From assembly GCF_003641205.1 (NCBI RefSeq), contig NZ_CP032762.1, positions 5,724,001 to 5,788,000 of the forward strand: a stretch of DNA of 64,000 bases, in the 5' to 3' direction. How positions within the stretch are numbered: the stretch's first letter is position 1; each line of letters opens with the position of its first letter. This DNA comes from Rhodococcus sp. P1Y. Its GTDB lineage: Bacteria; Actinomycetota; Actinomycetes; Mycobacteriales; Mycobacteriaceae. This document shows, piece by piece, positions 1 to 7,746 of this stretch. Under the pieces are notes generated by a model. It ran no database searches, was not told where the DNA came from, and saw only the letters and a program-made list of their open reading frames with translations. The translations under genes and the position numbers were made by a program.

Positions 1-841
1 GAGATGCAAAGACAAACGGCGAAATCCACGCGATCGACAGCAACACCACCGGGGCGAGGGCGCCGACGATCAGCGACGAGCTACCGGTCTGCTCGCGCAC
101 AGCAGTCGGCAGAATCCCGACGGCGATGCCGCCGATCGCCCAGCCCGCGAGCCCGATACCGTAGCCCGCGGCGCGAGCGCGGGCGTCGCGGTCGGTGTTG
201 CTCGCCTCAGCATCGACGGATTCCGGTTCGACGAGAGCAGCGCGCAGAATCCCCCGCGCACGATAGAGAGCGATCACGAGAACTGCCAGGACCGTCACGA
301 GCAGGCCCATATGAATCAGGTAGACAGTCGTGGTCGGTCCCGGAAGATATTCGGCCACAGCAGCTCCGAGGATCAGACCGACGAACGATCCGAAGATCGC
401 TCCCGACGCCGCGATGGTCCGCCCCTTCTCACCACGGGCCGCCACGGCGATGGTCGCAGCCGCACCCGTGGCCACCCCGACGCACGTGCCGGTCAGATAC
501 CTGCCGACGAAGAGTGCGACGACGGAATCGCCGCCCATCATCAGCGCGATATCGGCGACGACGCCGCCCACCACGGAGACCGGCAACAACAACCACGCAT
601 AGCGAGTGAGATGCGTACGTGCCATCACGGTGAACGTCACCACCAATGCCACGAGATACGTTGCGAACAGAGCAGACACAGTGAACGTCGAGAGTGCCAT
701 TCGGTCCGCGTACATCGGGAGCAACGGACCAGGCACGTTCGATCCGACGACGAGTGCGGCAAACGTAGCTGCTGTTGCGGCGCCCAACATCCGGCGCCGG
801 CGGGCGAGAACCTGAATATCGATCTCGGTGTGCGCCGTCAC
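1..841 (-). CDS. MFS transporter, 3' end outside window
   Basis: Integral membrane transporter of the major facilitator superfamily, probably a proton-driven exporter or importer. About 280 N-terminal residues are visible; the C-terminal half lies beyond the left edge. The frame has alternating hydrophobic segments, a basic N-terminus (LARRRRMLG) before the first helix, and a GRYLTGTCVG stretch resembling the conserved MFS R-x-L-x-G segment. The start is a GTG at 841-839 that overlaps the TGA of the upstream thioesterase gene (GTGA overlap), so the two genes are translationally coupled. Its place at the end of the thioesterase transcript suggests export of a product or uptake of a substrate of the neighbouring catabolic genes. 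The substrate cannot be read from the sequence. Confidence 0.8.
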   Translation of the reverse strand, partial: MTAHTEIDIQVLARRRRMLGAATAATFAALVVGSNVPGPLLPMYADRMALSTFTVSALFATYLVALVVTFTVMARTHLTRYAWLLLPVSVVGGVVADIALMMGGDSVVALFVGRYLTGTCVGVATGAAATIAVAARGEKGRTIAASGAIFGSFVGLILGAAVAEYLPGPTTTVYLIHMGLLVTVLAVLVIALYRARGILRAALVEPESVDAEASNTDRDARARAAGYGIGLAGWAIGGIAVGILPTAVREQTGSSSLIVGALAPVVLLSIAWISPFVFAS

Positions 842-1251
842 GGACGGTCGAGAGAGGACAGCGCGTCGCGCAGAGGGTCGGGAATCGGAGCTTTGAGTCC
901 GTCGGGGCCTCGTACGGCGTACTTGATCTTGCCGTACGCGACGCGATCGTCCCCGCGCGTGAACGGAAATCCGACGATGTAGGAGGTGGTTCCGAGGTGA
1001 TCGAGTTCCATCCCGCAGGTGATCTCGTCGAATACGCGGCACGACGTGAGATAAGAGCATTCGGAACCGAATCCGACGGTGCCGACCCCGATGGCATCCA
1101 ACATCGTGTGACTGTCCAGTCCGTGGGAATGCAGCCACACGCTGTAAGTGCGTTCCATCCAGGGGTAGTTCATCGCGAAGTACGAGATGCCGATGGCATC
1201 GCAGTCTCCGTAGGCAAGTGTGAAGGTCTGGCTAGTCGGATGGTCGACCAT
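838..1251 (-). CDS. Acyl-CoA thioesterase, 4-hydroxybenzoyl-CoA thioesterase type
   Basis: A 137-residue single hot-dog-fold protein that probably hydrolyses an acyl- or aroyl-CoA to the free acid. The N-terminus carries the 4HBT-type signature: YGDCDAIGISYF followed by MNYPWMER, in which the Asp of DCDAIGI corresponds to the catalytic Asp of the family. Length is typical for this fold. It is divergent from the alcohol dehydrogenase at 1403 and overlaps the start of the MFS gene by 4 bp. A thioesterase beside CoA ligases and CoA transferases may release CoA from dead-end intermediates. The true substrate is unknown. Confidence 0.75.
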   Translation of the reverse strand: MVDHPTSQTFTLAYGDCDAIGISYFAMNYPWMERTYSVWLHSHGLDSHTMLDAIGVGTVGFGSECSYLTSCRVFDEITCGMELDHLGTTSYIVGFPFTRGDDRVAYGKIKYAVRGPDGLKAPIPDPLRDALSSLDRP

Positions 1252-1299
1252 CTACGGCACCTCTTTCTGTACTCACTTTCTAACATCCCGACCTTTACA

Positions 1300-1314
1300 C
1301 TAATCATTATCATG
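1300..1314 (-). promoter_or_regulatory. AT-rich shared motif, copy a
   Basis: On the minus strand this reads CATGATAATGATTAG, close to copies at 8197-8211 and 28369-28383. It lies between divergent genes starting at 1251 and 1403 and is 5 bp from the CRP-like site at 1320-1335. It may be an operator or, in part, a -10 region for the thioesterase gene. Function is inferred from recurrence only. Confidence 0.45.
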
Positions 1315-1319
1315 GTTAT

Positions 1320-1335
1320 GGTGACTGGAGTCACA
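1320..1335. promoter_or_regulatory. CRP/GlxR-like palindrome
   Basis: GGTGACTGGAGTCACA matches the actinobacterial CRP/GlxR consensus TGTGA-N6-TCACA at all positions but the first. The inner GTGACT-GG-AGTCAC is a perfect inverted repeat. It sits in the 151-bp intergenic region upstream of the alcohol dehydrogenase. Binding is predicted, not shown. Confidence 0.5.
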
Positions 1336-1402
1336 TGTAAACGTGCGCATCAATTCAACATCGCACGTGGACAGCATGTTCGGTCTCATCGAAGGAGCAG
1401 CA

Positions 1403-2524
1403 GTGAAAACCATCGGAGCCTTGATCTGGGAGCCCGGCACGCGCTCGGGCTGGAGTGTGGAAGAGATCGAGATCGATCCGCCCAAGAGCCGTGAAGTGCG
1501 CATCAAGCTCGCGGCGTCGGGAATCTGCCACAGCGACGACCACGTCGACACCGGCGACATCCCGCTCGATTGGGCACCCATCATCGGTGGTCACGAGGGT
1601 GCAGGGGTCATCGAGGAGCTCGGTCCCGACGTCACTGGTTTCGAGGTCGGTGACCACGTCGTGCTGTCGTTCCTTCCGTCGTGTGGGCATTGTCAGATGT
1701 GCACTGTCGGGCGCTCGAACATGTGCGAGATGGGCGCAGGTGTGCTCGCCGGCTTCGCACCCGACGGCACCCATCGCGTCCACGCTCGTGGCCAGGGCGT
1801 CGGCCCCTTCTCGTTCCTCGGTACGTTCTCGCCGTACGTCGTCGCCAATATCGACTCGTGCGTCAAGATCGGCAAGGACATCCCGCTCGACAAGGCAGCC
1901 CTCATCGGCTGCGGCGTACCCACCGGCTGGGGATCCTCCGTCTACGCGGCCGAGGTTGCTCTCGGTGAGACCGTCGTCGTCATCGGCACCGGCGGCGTCG
2001 GCATGAACGCAGTCCAGGGAGCCCGCCACAAGGGCGCGAAGAACATCGTCGCCGTCGACCCCGTCGAGTACAAGCGTGACCAGGCGAAGCTCTTCGGCGC
2101 AACCCATACCGTCGAAAACCTCGATCAGGCCAAGGAACTCGTAGATTCTCTGTCGAACGGCCAGGGCGCCGACAAGGTGCTCATCACCGTCGACATCGCC
2201 TACGGTCATCTGCTCAACCCGGCGCAGGAGATGACGCGACGTGGCGGCACGCTGGTCCTTACGTCGGCGGCACCCGTCACCCAGCGCGATGTGCCGTTCG
2301 ACCTGTTCACATTCGCGATGTCCGGAAAGCGCCTGCAGGGCACGCTTTACGGGACCACGACGGCCCGCCGCGACATCCCGTTGATCGCCGACATGTACCG
2401 CCGCGGCGAATTCATGCTGGACGAGCTGGTCACCAAGACCTACAAGCTCGAACAGATCAACGAGGCCATCCAGGACATGCGCGACGGCAAGAACATCCGC
2501 GGCGTCATCATGTACGACGAGTAG
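1403..2524 (+). CDS. Zinc-dependent alcohol dehydrogenase, NDMA-/mycofactocin-associated type
   Basis: Medium-chain zinc alcohol dehydrogenase of 373 residues, oxidising an alcohol to an aldehyde or ketone. Catalytic zinc ligands appear as the Cys of GICHSDDH and the His-Glu of GGHEGAG; four structural-zinc cysteines lie in CGHCQMCTVGRSNMC; the Rossmann motif is GTGGVGMNAVQG. Overall it looks like the family of M. tuberculosis Rv3086, whose members hold NAD tightly and pass electrons on to mycofactocin (nitrosodimethylaniline as artificial acceptor). I chose GTG 1403 because GAAGGAG lies at 1391-1397; an in-frame ATG at 1343 would add 20 unconserved residues. The next gene follows after 9 bp. 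The substrate could be a terpenoid or other alcohol. Confidence 0.82.
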   Translation: MKTIGALIWEPGTRSGWSVEEIEIDPPKSREVRIKLAASGICHSDDHVDTGDIPLDWAPIIGGHEGAGVIEELGPDVTGFEVGDHVVLSFLPSCGHCQMCTVGRSNMCEMGAGVLAGFAPDGTHRVHARGQGVGPFSFLGTFSPYVVANIDSCVKIGKDIPLDKAALIGCGVPTGWGSSVYAAEVALGETVVVIGTGGVGMNAVQGARHKGAKNIVAVDPVEYKRDQAKLFGATHTVENLDQAKELVDSLSNGQGADKVLITVDIAYGHLLNPAQEMTRRGGTLVLTSAAPVTQRDVPFDLFTFAMSGKRLQGTLYGTTTARRDIPLIADMYRRGEFMLDELVTKTYKLEQINEAIQDMRDGKNIRGVIMYDE

Positions 2525-2533
2525 GAGACTCGA

Positions 2534-2947
2534 ATGAGTGTCAGCGAAATCATTTCTGCAACACACACCTACGCGTTGGGATTGGACAAGTTCGATCCCA
2601 AGCTCGCGCTGAGTGCGTTCGCCGTCGATGCCGTCTGGGATGCGACACCGGTGGGTCTGGCGAAGTACGAGGGGCACGAGGCGATCCTCGACTTCTTCGA
2701 GCGCGATGCCGAGCAGGTGAAGGATCAGTTTCACATCATCACCAATCACATCGTGCACTTCGATTCCGAGACCACCGCGCATGGCACCAACTACGTGTTC
2801 TCCGAGGGCCACACCAACGGTGGTGCGGCGTTCAAAGCCATTGCGCTGAACGAGGACACCTACGTACACACCGACGACGGGTGGAAAATAGCCTCCCGCG
2901 TCATCTCGCCCCTCACCCCGCCCCAGATGGAGGGATTTGAGGCTTGA
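2534..2947 (+). CDS. SnoaL-like (NTF2-fold) protein
   Basis: A 137-residue single-domain protein of the SnoaL/NTF2-like superfamily, which includes ketosteroid isomerases, dehydratases and limonene-epoxide hydrolase. The pattern is a helical N-terminus with an ALGLDKFDP turn, then FAVDAVWDATP, a hydrophobic GHEAILDFF helix and a beta-rich C-terminus. It follows the alcohol dehydrogenase in the same transcript, with GGAG just ahead of the ATG. It is one of four SnoaL-like genes within 6 kb. I could not identify the Arg/Asp catalytic set of limonene-epoxide hydrolase, so the activity is left open (dehydratase, isomerase or binding protein). Confidence 0.7.
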   Translation: MSVSEIISATHTYALGLDKFDPKLALSAFAVDAVWDATPVGLAKYEGHEAILDFFERDAEQVKDQFHIITNHIVHFDSETTAHGTNYVFSEGHTNGGAAFKAIALNEDTYVHTDDGWKIASRVISPLTPPQMEGFEA

Positions 2948-2957
2948 GGCGCTTCGC

Positions 2958-3005
2958 GCCCGTGCGTGCGTAGTTACGTCGGGACGTAACTACGCACGCA
3001 CGGGC
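2958..3005. repeat. Perfect intergenic hairpin, 23-bp stem
   Basis: The arms are 2958-2980 and 2983-3005 with a 2-base loop, a perfect inverted repeat between two SnoaL-like genes. The arm contains GTGCGTGCGTAGTTACG. It is GC-rich with no following T run, so it is either an actinobacterial-type terminator or a mobile palindrome. The position and loop size resemble the repeats at 10.4, 31.1, 39.6 and 54.6 kb, but the arm sequence differs. Confidence 0.8.
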
Positions 3006-3024
3006 GGAGCCGTTTAAGGAACAC

Positions 3025-3540
3025 ATGAAACCGCTCGACATTCTCATTGCCAAGGATTCGATCCGCGACCTGGCAGGCACGTATTCGATGGCGGTGGACG
3101 ACCACGACATCGACGCGGTCCTCGGGATGTACACGCCCGATGCCACATTCACCGTGGCCGGCGCCACGCTGCGCGGCCATGCTGAGCTGCGTGAGTTCTA
3201 CGTCGGCAGCATGGACCGCTACACCACCATGCTGCACACTCCGGAGATCCACCTGATCACCGTCGAAAGCAGGACCTCGGCAACCGGACGAATGACCGGG
3301 CATGCCGAACTCGCGGTACGAGATACGCTGATGATGACGGCTTTTCGCTATGCGGACCACTACGCCTTCGACGGCAGGTGGCGGTTCCAGCACCGCGAGG
3401 TCACCTTCATGTACGCGGTGCCATTCGAAGCCATGAGCGCGAGTTTCCGGACGAACAAGCGGATCAGATGGCCGCAAACTCGGTACGCCGAAGCTGACTA
3501 TCCCGAGTCCGCGCCCACCTGGAATACCTATCGCAGCTGA
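3025..3540 (+). CDS. SnoaL-like (NTF2-fold) protein
   Basis: A 171-residue SnoaL-like domain protein. It shows the family order: helix (DSIRDLAGTYSMAVDDHD), then VLGMYTPDATFTVAG, then GHAELREFYVGS and a mixed beta C-terminus ending in a 30-residue tail rich in aromatic residues. AAGGA lies 5 bases ahead of the ATG. It is separated from the previous SnoaL gene by a strong hairpin, so it may have its own promoter or be partly insulated. Its 3' end overlaps the convergent flavin-binding protein gene by 13 bp. The enzymatic role is not known; hydratase, dehydratase or isomerase are all possible in this fold. Confidence 0.68.
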   Translation: MKPLDILIAKDSIRDLAGTYSMAVDDHDIDAVLGMYTPDATFTVAGATLRGHAELREFYVGSMDRYTTMLHTPEIHLITVESRTSATGRMTGHAELAVRDTLMMTAFRYADHYAFDGRWRFQHREVTFMYAVPFEAMSASFRTNKRIRWPQTRYAEADYPESAPTWNTYRS

Positions 3541-4028
3541 CCACCTCGCCCGTCACCGGGCATCTTCGTCGAATCGTGGCTGACGGCGATCCGAACAGGC
3601 TCGACTTCGAGAACGACACGTTCCGGGCTGTCCAGCAGTCGCGCGAATGCGTCGGGATCCCCCGGTGCGAGATGTCGCGAGAATTCGGGGTAGAACCACG
3701 TCTTCACCGAAGCGTCGTCGTGCACAGTGGCCTTGCCTCGAATCGAGACCATTCGACGGCCCGGCAGCGACGTGCCCGCATTGGAGATCACCAGACTCAC
3801 GCGGGGATCGCGCACCGCCCCGCGAACGTGCGCCCGGCTTGCGGCCGCCGTCAACCAGAACCTGTCTCTGGTGAACAGGTAGCTCATGACGACGCCCGCG
3901 GGCCAGCCTGCTTCGGTAGTGAACGCGAACGTGCACTCGGTCTGGGTTGCGATCAACTCCGAGCGCCCTTCCATCGATGCGCGCACCGACGAGAGGTTCT
4001 CGTTGTCGTCGATTCCCACCCGGCTCAC
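3528..4028 (-). CDS. PNPOx-like split-barrel flavin/F420-binding protein
   Basis: A 166-residue protein of the pyridoxamine-5'-phosphate-oxidase-like split beta-barrel family, whose members bind FMN or F420 and act as reductases. Visible features are AGWPAGVVMSYLF, FWLTAAASRAHVRGAVRDPRVSLVI and GRRMVSIRGKATV, in the order expected for the barrel strands around the cofactor. It is the last gene of the minus operon and begins at a GTG overlapping the TGA of the SnoaL gene upstream (GTGA). It could reduce an unsaturated intermediate such as an enone. The cofactor choice cannot be decided by eye. Confidence 0.65.
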   Translation of the reverse strand: MSRVGIDDNENLSSVRASMEGRSELIATQTECTFAFTTEAGWPAGVVMSYLFTRDRFWLTAAASRAHVRGAVRDPRVSLVISNAGTSLPGRRMVSIRGKATVHDDASVKTWFYPEFSRHLAPGDPDAFARLLDSPERVVLEVEPVRIAVSHDSTKMPGDGRGGQLR

Positions 4029-4480
4029 GAGTCGGAGGATCCGTAGGGCACGAACGCTGCGGTCGCTGTCGGCAGTGCCATGACGCGGTCGACGTAGATT
4101 CTCTTGTGCTTGATCTTCAGATCACCGTCTACTTCGACCAGAGAATCGGAGTAACGACCGAAGATCCGGGACGTGCTGTCGGGGTTGAACAAGGTCGCCT
4201 CGAAGTACGCCTCGATGCGGACGCCGTCGTCCTCGCGTGTCACCAGCATGTTGGTGACGACGTGGCGTGACACCTCCGTCTCGGACGCCGCGAACGCACG
4301 GTAGATGTCGAGGAAGTTCTCCAACCCGCGCTTCTCCTGGGTCGTCTGCGTGACGGCTATGTCCTCCAGTGCGAGATCGCGCAATGTATCGAGATCTCCG
4401 GAATCGGCTGCCCAGGCATAGGCGGTCAACGTCGTCTGCGCACGGTGCGCGAGGTCCTGATCGACCAGAGTTGTCGTCAT
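4025..4480 (-). CDS. SnoaL-like (NTF2-fold) protein
   Basis: A 151-residue SnoaL-like domain protein. Helical N-terminal part (AQTTLTAYAWAADSGDLDTLRDLALEDI is the typical opening, residues about 14-41), then a middle helix with FLDIYRAFAA, then HVVTNMLV and beta strands ending in DGDLKIKHKRIYVDRV. The His in RHVVTNM and the late Asp are positions often conserved in the family. AAGGACC stands just upstream of its ATG. It lies between the carveol-dehydrogenase-like SDR (10 bp gap) and the flavin-binding protein (4-bp overlap), tying it to alcohol or ketone metabolism. The reaction is unknown. Confidence 0.7.
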   Translation of the reverse strand: MTTTLVDQDLAHRAQTTLTAYAWAADSGDLDTLRDLALEDIAVTQTTQEKRGLENFLDIYRAFAASETEVSRHVVTNMLVTREDDGVRIEAYFEATLFNPDSTSRIFGRYSDSLVEVDGDLKIKHKRIYVDRVMALPTATAAFVPYGSSDS

Positions 4481-4490
4481 GATGGTCCTT

Positions 4491-5330
4491 TCATTTCACG
4501 TAAGCGCCCGCATCCACGGGCAGGGTGACACCGGTGACATATCGGCCTTCGTCACTGGAGAGATAGAGCACGGCATTGCTGATGTCGACGGGATCGATCC
4601 AGGGCACCGGCAACGTGTTCAGGGACATGAACCCCGCCATTGCCTTGTCCTGCGTGGGCTCCGGATCTCCCGGTGCGAACATCGAATAGGTCCCTGGGTT
4701 CTGGATCATGATGGTGTCGACGTTGGTGGGATGCACAGTGTTGACGCGGATCTTGTACTGACCGAGCTCGTTGGCCATCGTCCGCATCAATCCGACGATC
4801 CCGTGCTTCGCGGCAACGTAATGGGCGACGTGCTGAATGCCTTTCAACCCACCGATCGAACTGGTGAACACGATGGAACCACCGTTGCCCGCCTCGATCA
4901 GAGCAGGGATCGCAACCTTTGCGGTGTGGAAGACACCGGTGAGGTTGACGTCGATCATGTCCTTCCACTGCTCCGACGTCAGCTCCCACGACAGCCCATA
5001 GGTCGCGATACCTGCATTGGCGACGACGATGTCGACACGACCCAACTCTGCGACACCCTCGTCGAACACTGCCTGCAACTGATCGAGGTCGCGGACGTCG
5101 GCTCGCCGAGCGACGATACGGCGATCGAGGGCCTCGACCTGCGCAGCCGTCTCGGCCAGTTCTTCCTCGGTGGCGAGAGGGTAGAACGGGGTGACCGTAT
5201 CGATGTTCTCGCAGATGTCGACGGCGATGATATCGGCGCCTTCCTGCGCCAATCTGACTGCATGCGAGCGACCTTGGCCGCGCGCTGCACCGGTGATGAA
5301 TGCTACTTTGCCTTCGAGCCTTCCGGTCAT
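4491..5330 (-). CDS. Mycofactocin-type SDR, carveol-dehydrogenase-like
   Basis: Short-chain dehydrogenase of 279 residues. It has the NAD motif TGAARGQG, NAG (VVANAGIA), Ser of SIGGLKG, and the catalytic YVAAK pair. It also carries the insert of the mycofactocin-coupled subgroup (DIIAVDICEN followed by YPLATEEELAET). Known members include the NDMA-dependent carveol dehydrogenase LimC of R. erythropolis DCL14, which this protein resembles closely from memory. Such enzymes keep NAD bound and use mycofactocin as electron carrier. Start ATG at 5330 overlaps the TGA of the MaoC gene (ATGA). A paralogue lies at 31194. Likely reaction: a secondary, possibly alicyclic or monoterpene, alcohol to a ketone. 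Confidence 0.85.
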   Translation of the reverse strand: MTGRLEGKVAFITGAARGQGRSHAVRLAQEGADIIAVDICENIDTVTPFYPLATEEELAETAAQVEALDRRIVARRADVRDLDQLQAVFDEGVAELGRVDIVVANAGIATYGLSWELTSEQWKDMIDVNLTGVFHTAKVAIPALIEAGNGGSIVFTSSIGGLKGIQHVAHYVAAKHGIVGLMRTMANELGQYKIRVNTVHPTNVDTIMIQNPGTYSMFAPGDPEPTQDKAMAGFMSLNTLPVPWIDPVDISNAVLYLSSDEGRYVTGVTLPVDAGAYVK

Positions 5331-5746
5331 GCATGCTCCTTCGGTAGTAGAACGGTTCCTGCACCGGTGAGGACCTCGGCGCCGCCCATGACGGTCAAGG
5401 AAAGCGAACACTCGACTTCGAGCCGATCGATCTTCTCGGTCACTGCCGTCACGACTCCCAACGCCTCCAGCCGGTCACCCTCGAACACGTTGCCCAGGAA
5501 ACGGAATCGGTAATGGGTGATGCGATCGGATCCACCGGCCCACTGGCCGAGCATCGACAACACGTACGCCATGTTGCTCGGACCTTGGTTGACTGTCTTG
5601 TCACCCATGCCGAGTTGCGCGACGGCCACGCGATCGAAATGGATCGGGTTGGGGTCCCGCATCAATGCCGACAGAAGCTTCATCTTCTCCGGGTCAACGC
5701 TCTCGATGATGCGAGCAGGAAGGGATTGGCCCACTTCGATATTCAC
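5327..5746 (-). CDS. MaoC-like hydratase
   Basis: A 139-residue hot-dog hydratase/dehydratase that probably adds water to an enoyl-CoA. The MaoC signature is visible as RDPNPIHFDRVAVAQLG, with the Asp and His of the hydratase motif (D-x-N-P-x-H). The start GTG at 5746 overlaps the stop of the neighbouring FAS1-like dehydratase gene by 4 bp. That partner (5743-6183) has the inactive-type hot dog, so the two probably form a heterodimer, as in the Mycobacterium HadAB or ChsH1/H2-type assemblies. The pair suggests a bulky CoA ester that single-chain crotonases do not accept. Confidence 0.78.
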   Translation of the reverse strand: MNIEVGQSLPARIIESVDPEKMKLLSALMRDPNPIHFDRVAVAQLGMGDKTVNQGPSNMAYVLSMLGQWAGGSDRITHYRFRFLGNVFEGDRLEALGVVTAVTEKIDRLEVECSLSLTVMGGAEVLTGAGTVLLPKEHA

Positions 5747-6183
5747 GCGGCCTCCCCTCGACGCGGGAAGACGATGGAGTTGGTGGTGGACGCGACGAGC
5801 TCGGCCTGTGCGTCGAGCACGTCCAAGCGATAGCCGACGATGTCGAACACGCCCGTCTTTTTGCCCGTTTTGCGCGCAGCCGAGACGATCTCGCCACGGA
5901 CCGTGTAGGTCTCCCCCGTCTGCAACGGGGTGTGAACAGTTGTATTCGTTTCGCCGAACATCGGACCATCTGCTTCGGTCGCATGGAAGACGTCGAACAG
6001 TTCGTTCCACGTCCACCCCATCGACCCGGTGGCAACGAGAAACACGAACGTCGGATGCGAGGCTCCGTCCTCCGGTGAGCACTCCATGGCGTCGAGCACC
6101 AGGGTGACCCACCACTTCTCCAACGTCCTGCTGCCGCCGGGCATTCGTGTTCCGACGAGGGCTGTGAGTTCGTCCTCGGTCAT
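5743..6183 (-). CDS. FAS1-like / MaoC N-terminal dehydratase subunit
   Basis: A 146-residue hot-dog protein of the FAS1-type dehydratase (MaoC N-terminal domain) group. Conserved pieces are HPTFVFLVAT, the WTWNELFDVFHATEADGPMF loop, and GETYTVRGEIVSAARKTGKKTG, where the TGKKTG strand is typical. It lacks the D-x-N-x-x-H motif and so is likely the structural or substrate-binding half of a heteromeric hydratase with the 5327-5746 product. Its ATG overlaps the TGA of the CoA ligase gene (ATGA), consistent with co-translation. Confidence 0.72.
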   Translation of the reverse strand: MTEDELTALVGTRMPGGSRTLEKWWVTLVLDAMECSPEDGASHPTFVFLVATGSMGWTWNELFDVFHATEADGPMFGETNTTVHTPLQTGETYTVRGEIVSAARKTGKKTGVFDIVGYRLDVLDAQAELVASTTNSIVFPRRGEAA

Positions 6184-7736
6184 ACGCTGCGGCCCGTCGC
6201 CTCCCAGTAGGGCGACCGCAGATCACGTTTCATGATCTTGCCGGTGGGTGCCTTGGGCAGGGCCGAGACGAAGTCGACCGACCGCGGCTTCTGGTACGAC
6301 GCCAGGTTCTTCTTCGCAACGTCGATGATGTCCTGTTCGGTGGCCGTCGTCCCTGGTTTGAGTACGACGACAGCTTTGACGGCCTCACCCCATTCGTCGT
6401 CGGGAACACCGATGACAGCGCATTCGAGTACCGACGGGTGTGCGCCGATGGCTTCCTCGACCTGCACGCTGAAGATGTTCTCTCCGCCGGAGATGATCAT
6501 GTCCTTGGCTCGGTCGACGATGTAGATGTACCGGTCTTCGTCCCACGTCGCGATGTCACCGGTCCACATCCAGCCGTCACGCAGCGTGTCCTTGGTCAAT
6601 TCCGGGCGGTTCAGGTAGCCGATCATGTTCGACTCCGACCGAACGACGATCTCGCCTGGGGTCTTGCCGTCACGTGGGACTTCTTCACCGAATGCGTCGA
6701 CGATTCGAATGGTGGTGACGAAACCTTCGCGGCCGCAGGACTTCAGACGGTGCACGTCGTGACCCTTGACCGCGGCGAGGTGATCCTCCTGGGACAGGAA
6801 GGACATCGTCGTACCCTCGGTCTGCCCGTAACCCTGGATCAGCGTGCACGGGAAGGATTCGAGCGCCGCACGCACGATGGTCGACGGCATCGGCCCGCCG
6901 CCGTACTGAATGTTGCGAAGGCTGGACAGGTCGTACGAAGCGAAATTCGGGACGGCCATCATCCAGTTGAGCATCGTGGTGATGCCGAGGAAAGCGGAGA
7001 CCTTCTCGGACTCGATGATCTCTAGTGCCTGCTGCGCTTCGAAGTTGACCAGCACCACCGGACAACCGTGCTTCATGTAGTTCATCGAGAGAACTACAGG
7101 AATGTGGTACATCTGACCGGTGAGCATGTACACGTCGGTAGGTACGACACGTTCGGCCACAGTCTGATTGAGCATCCCGTTTGCCGCGCTGGTATGGGTG
7201 TGGATCGCACCTTTGGATTCGCCGGTGGTTCCGCCCGTGTAGAGGATGAAGAACGGGTCGTCTCCGCCGATCGACGGTGTCCAGATGGGTTCGGCCGCGC
7301 TCGAGCGTGCCAGGAGCTCGTCGTAGGAACCATCGGAGTCGGCGCCGAACTCGAGCCAATTATCGACATTCACCGAACGTTGCAGCTCGAGCTTGGTCTC
7401 GGACCACTCGGCCGCGGTGATGATCACCTTCGGCGCAGCATCGGCGATCAGTCCGATGAGCTGCTTGATCCCTAGGCGCCAATTGAGCGGCTGCAGAACC
7501 AGTCCCGCTTGTCCAGCAGCGAAGTACAGCTCCTGGAACTCGACGCTATTGCGTGTCAGGACGGCGACACGATCGCCCTTTTCCAGGCCCAGGTCTCGTA
7601 ATCCGTTGGCTAGCCTGCGAACACGCTCGTCGAGCTCCGAGAACGTGATGCGCCGATCGTTCGGCACGTCGAACACAGCCTGGCGGTTCGGCGTCAGCGC
7701 GGCCCACTTGGCCGGGATGAGTCCCTGATTCAACAT
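6180..7736 (-). CDS. Acyl-CoA synthetase (AMP-forming)
   Basis: A 518-residue adenylate-forming ligase that activates a carboxylic acid with ATP and CoA. It has the P-loop ILYTGGTTGESKGA near residue 173, the YGQTEGTT adenine-binding segment, the hinge Asp in WMWTGD, the RAKDMIISGGENI A8 core, and the catalytic Lys in PTGKIMKRDLR near the C-terminus. All core motifs are intact. In the operon it precedes two hydratase subunits and a carveol-dehydrogenase-like SDR, so it probably activates a ring-opened or side-chain acid. A SnoaL gene lies 10 bp upstream. Chain length or ring preference cannot be read. Confidence 0.88.
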   Translation of the reverse strand: MLNQGLIPAKWAALTPNRQAVFDVPNDRRITFSELDERVRRLANGLRDLGLEKGDRVAVLTRNSVEFQELYFAAGQAGLVLQPLNWRLGIKQLIGLIADAAPKVIITAAEWSETKLELQRSVNVDNWLEFGADSDGSYDELLARSSAAEPIWTPSIGGDDPFFILYTGGTTGESKGAIHTHTSAANGMLNQTVAERVVPTDVYMLTGQMYHIPVVLSMNYMKHGCPVVLVNFEAQQALEIIESEKVSAFLGITTMLNWMMAVPNFASYDLSSLRNIQYGGGPMPSTIVRAALESFPCTLIQGYGQTEGTTMSFLSQEDHLAAVKGHDVHRLKSCGREGFVTTIRIVDAFGEEVPRDGKTPGEIVVRSESNMIGYLNRPELTKDTLRDGWMWTGDIATWDEDRYIYIVDRAKDMIISGGENIFSVQVEEAIGAHPSVLECAVIGVPDDEWGEAVKAVVVLKPGTTATEQDIIDVAKKNLASYQKPRSVDFVSALPKAPTGKIMKRDLRSPYWEATGRSV

Positions 7737-7746
7737 ATCTGCGCCT

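Noticed and set aside
1355..2869. A 504-codon open frame on the minus strand antisense to the alcohol dehydrogenase
   Set aside because: It mirrors the high-GC codon pattern of the zinc ADH, which has complete zinc and Rossmann motifs; the antisense product has no recognisable domain.
4025..4480. Limonene-1,2-epoxide hydrolase assignment for SnoaL-like genes
   Set aside because: The fold matches, but I could not find the Arg-Val-Asp / Asp / Tyr-Asn catalytic set of that enzyme in any of the four proteins.
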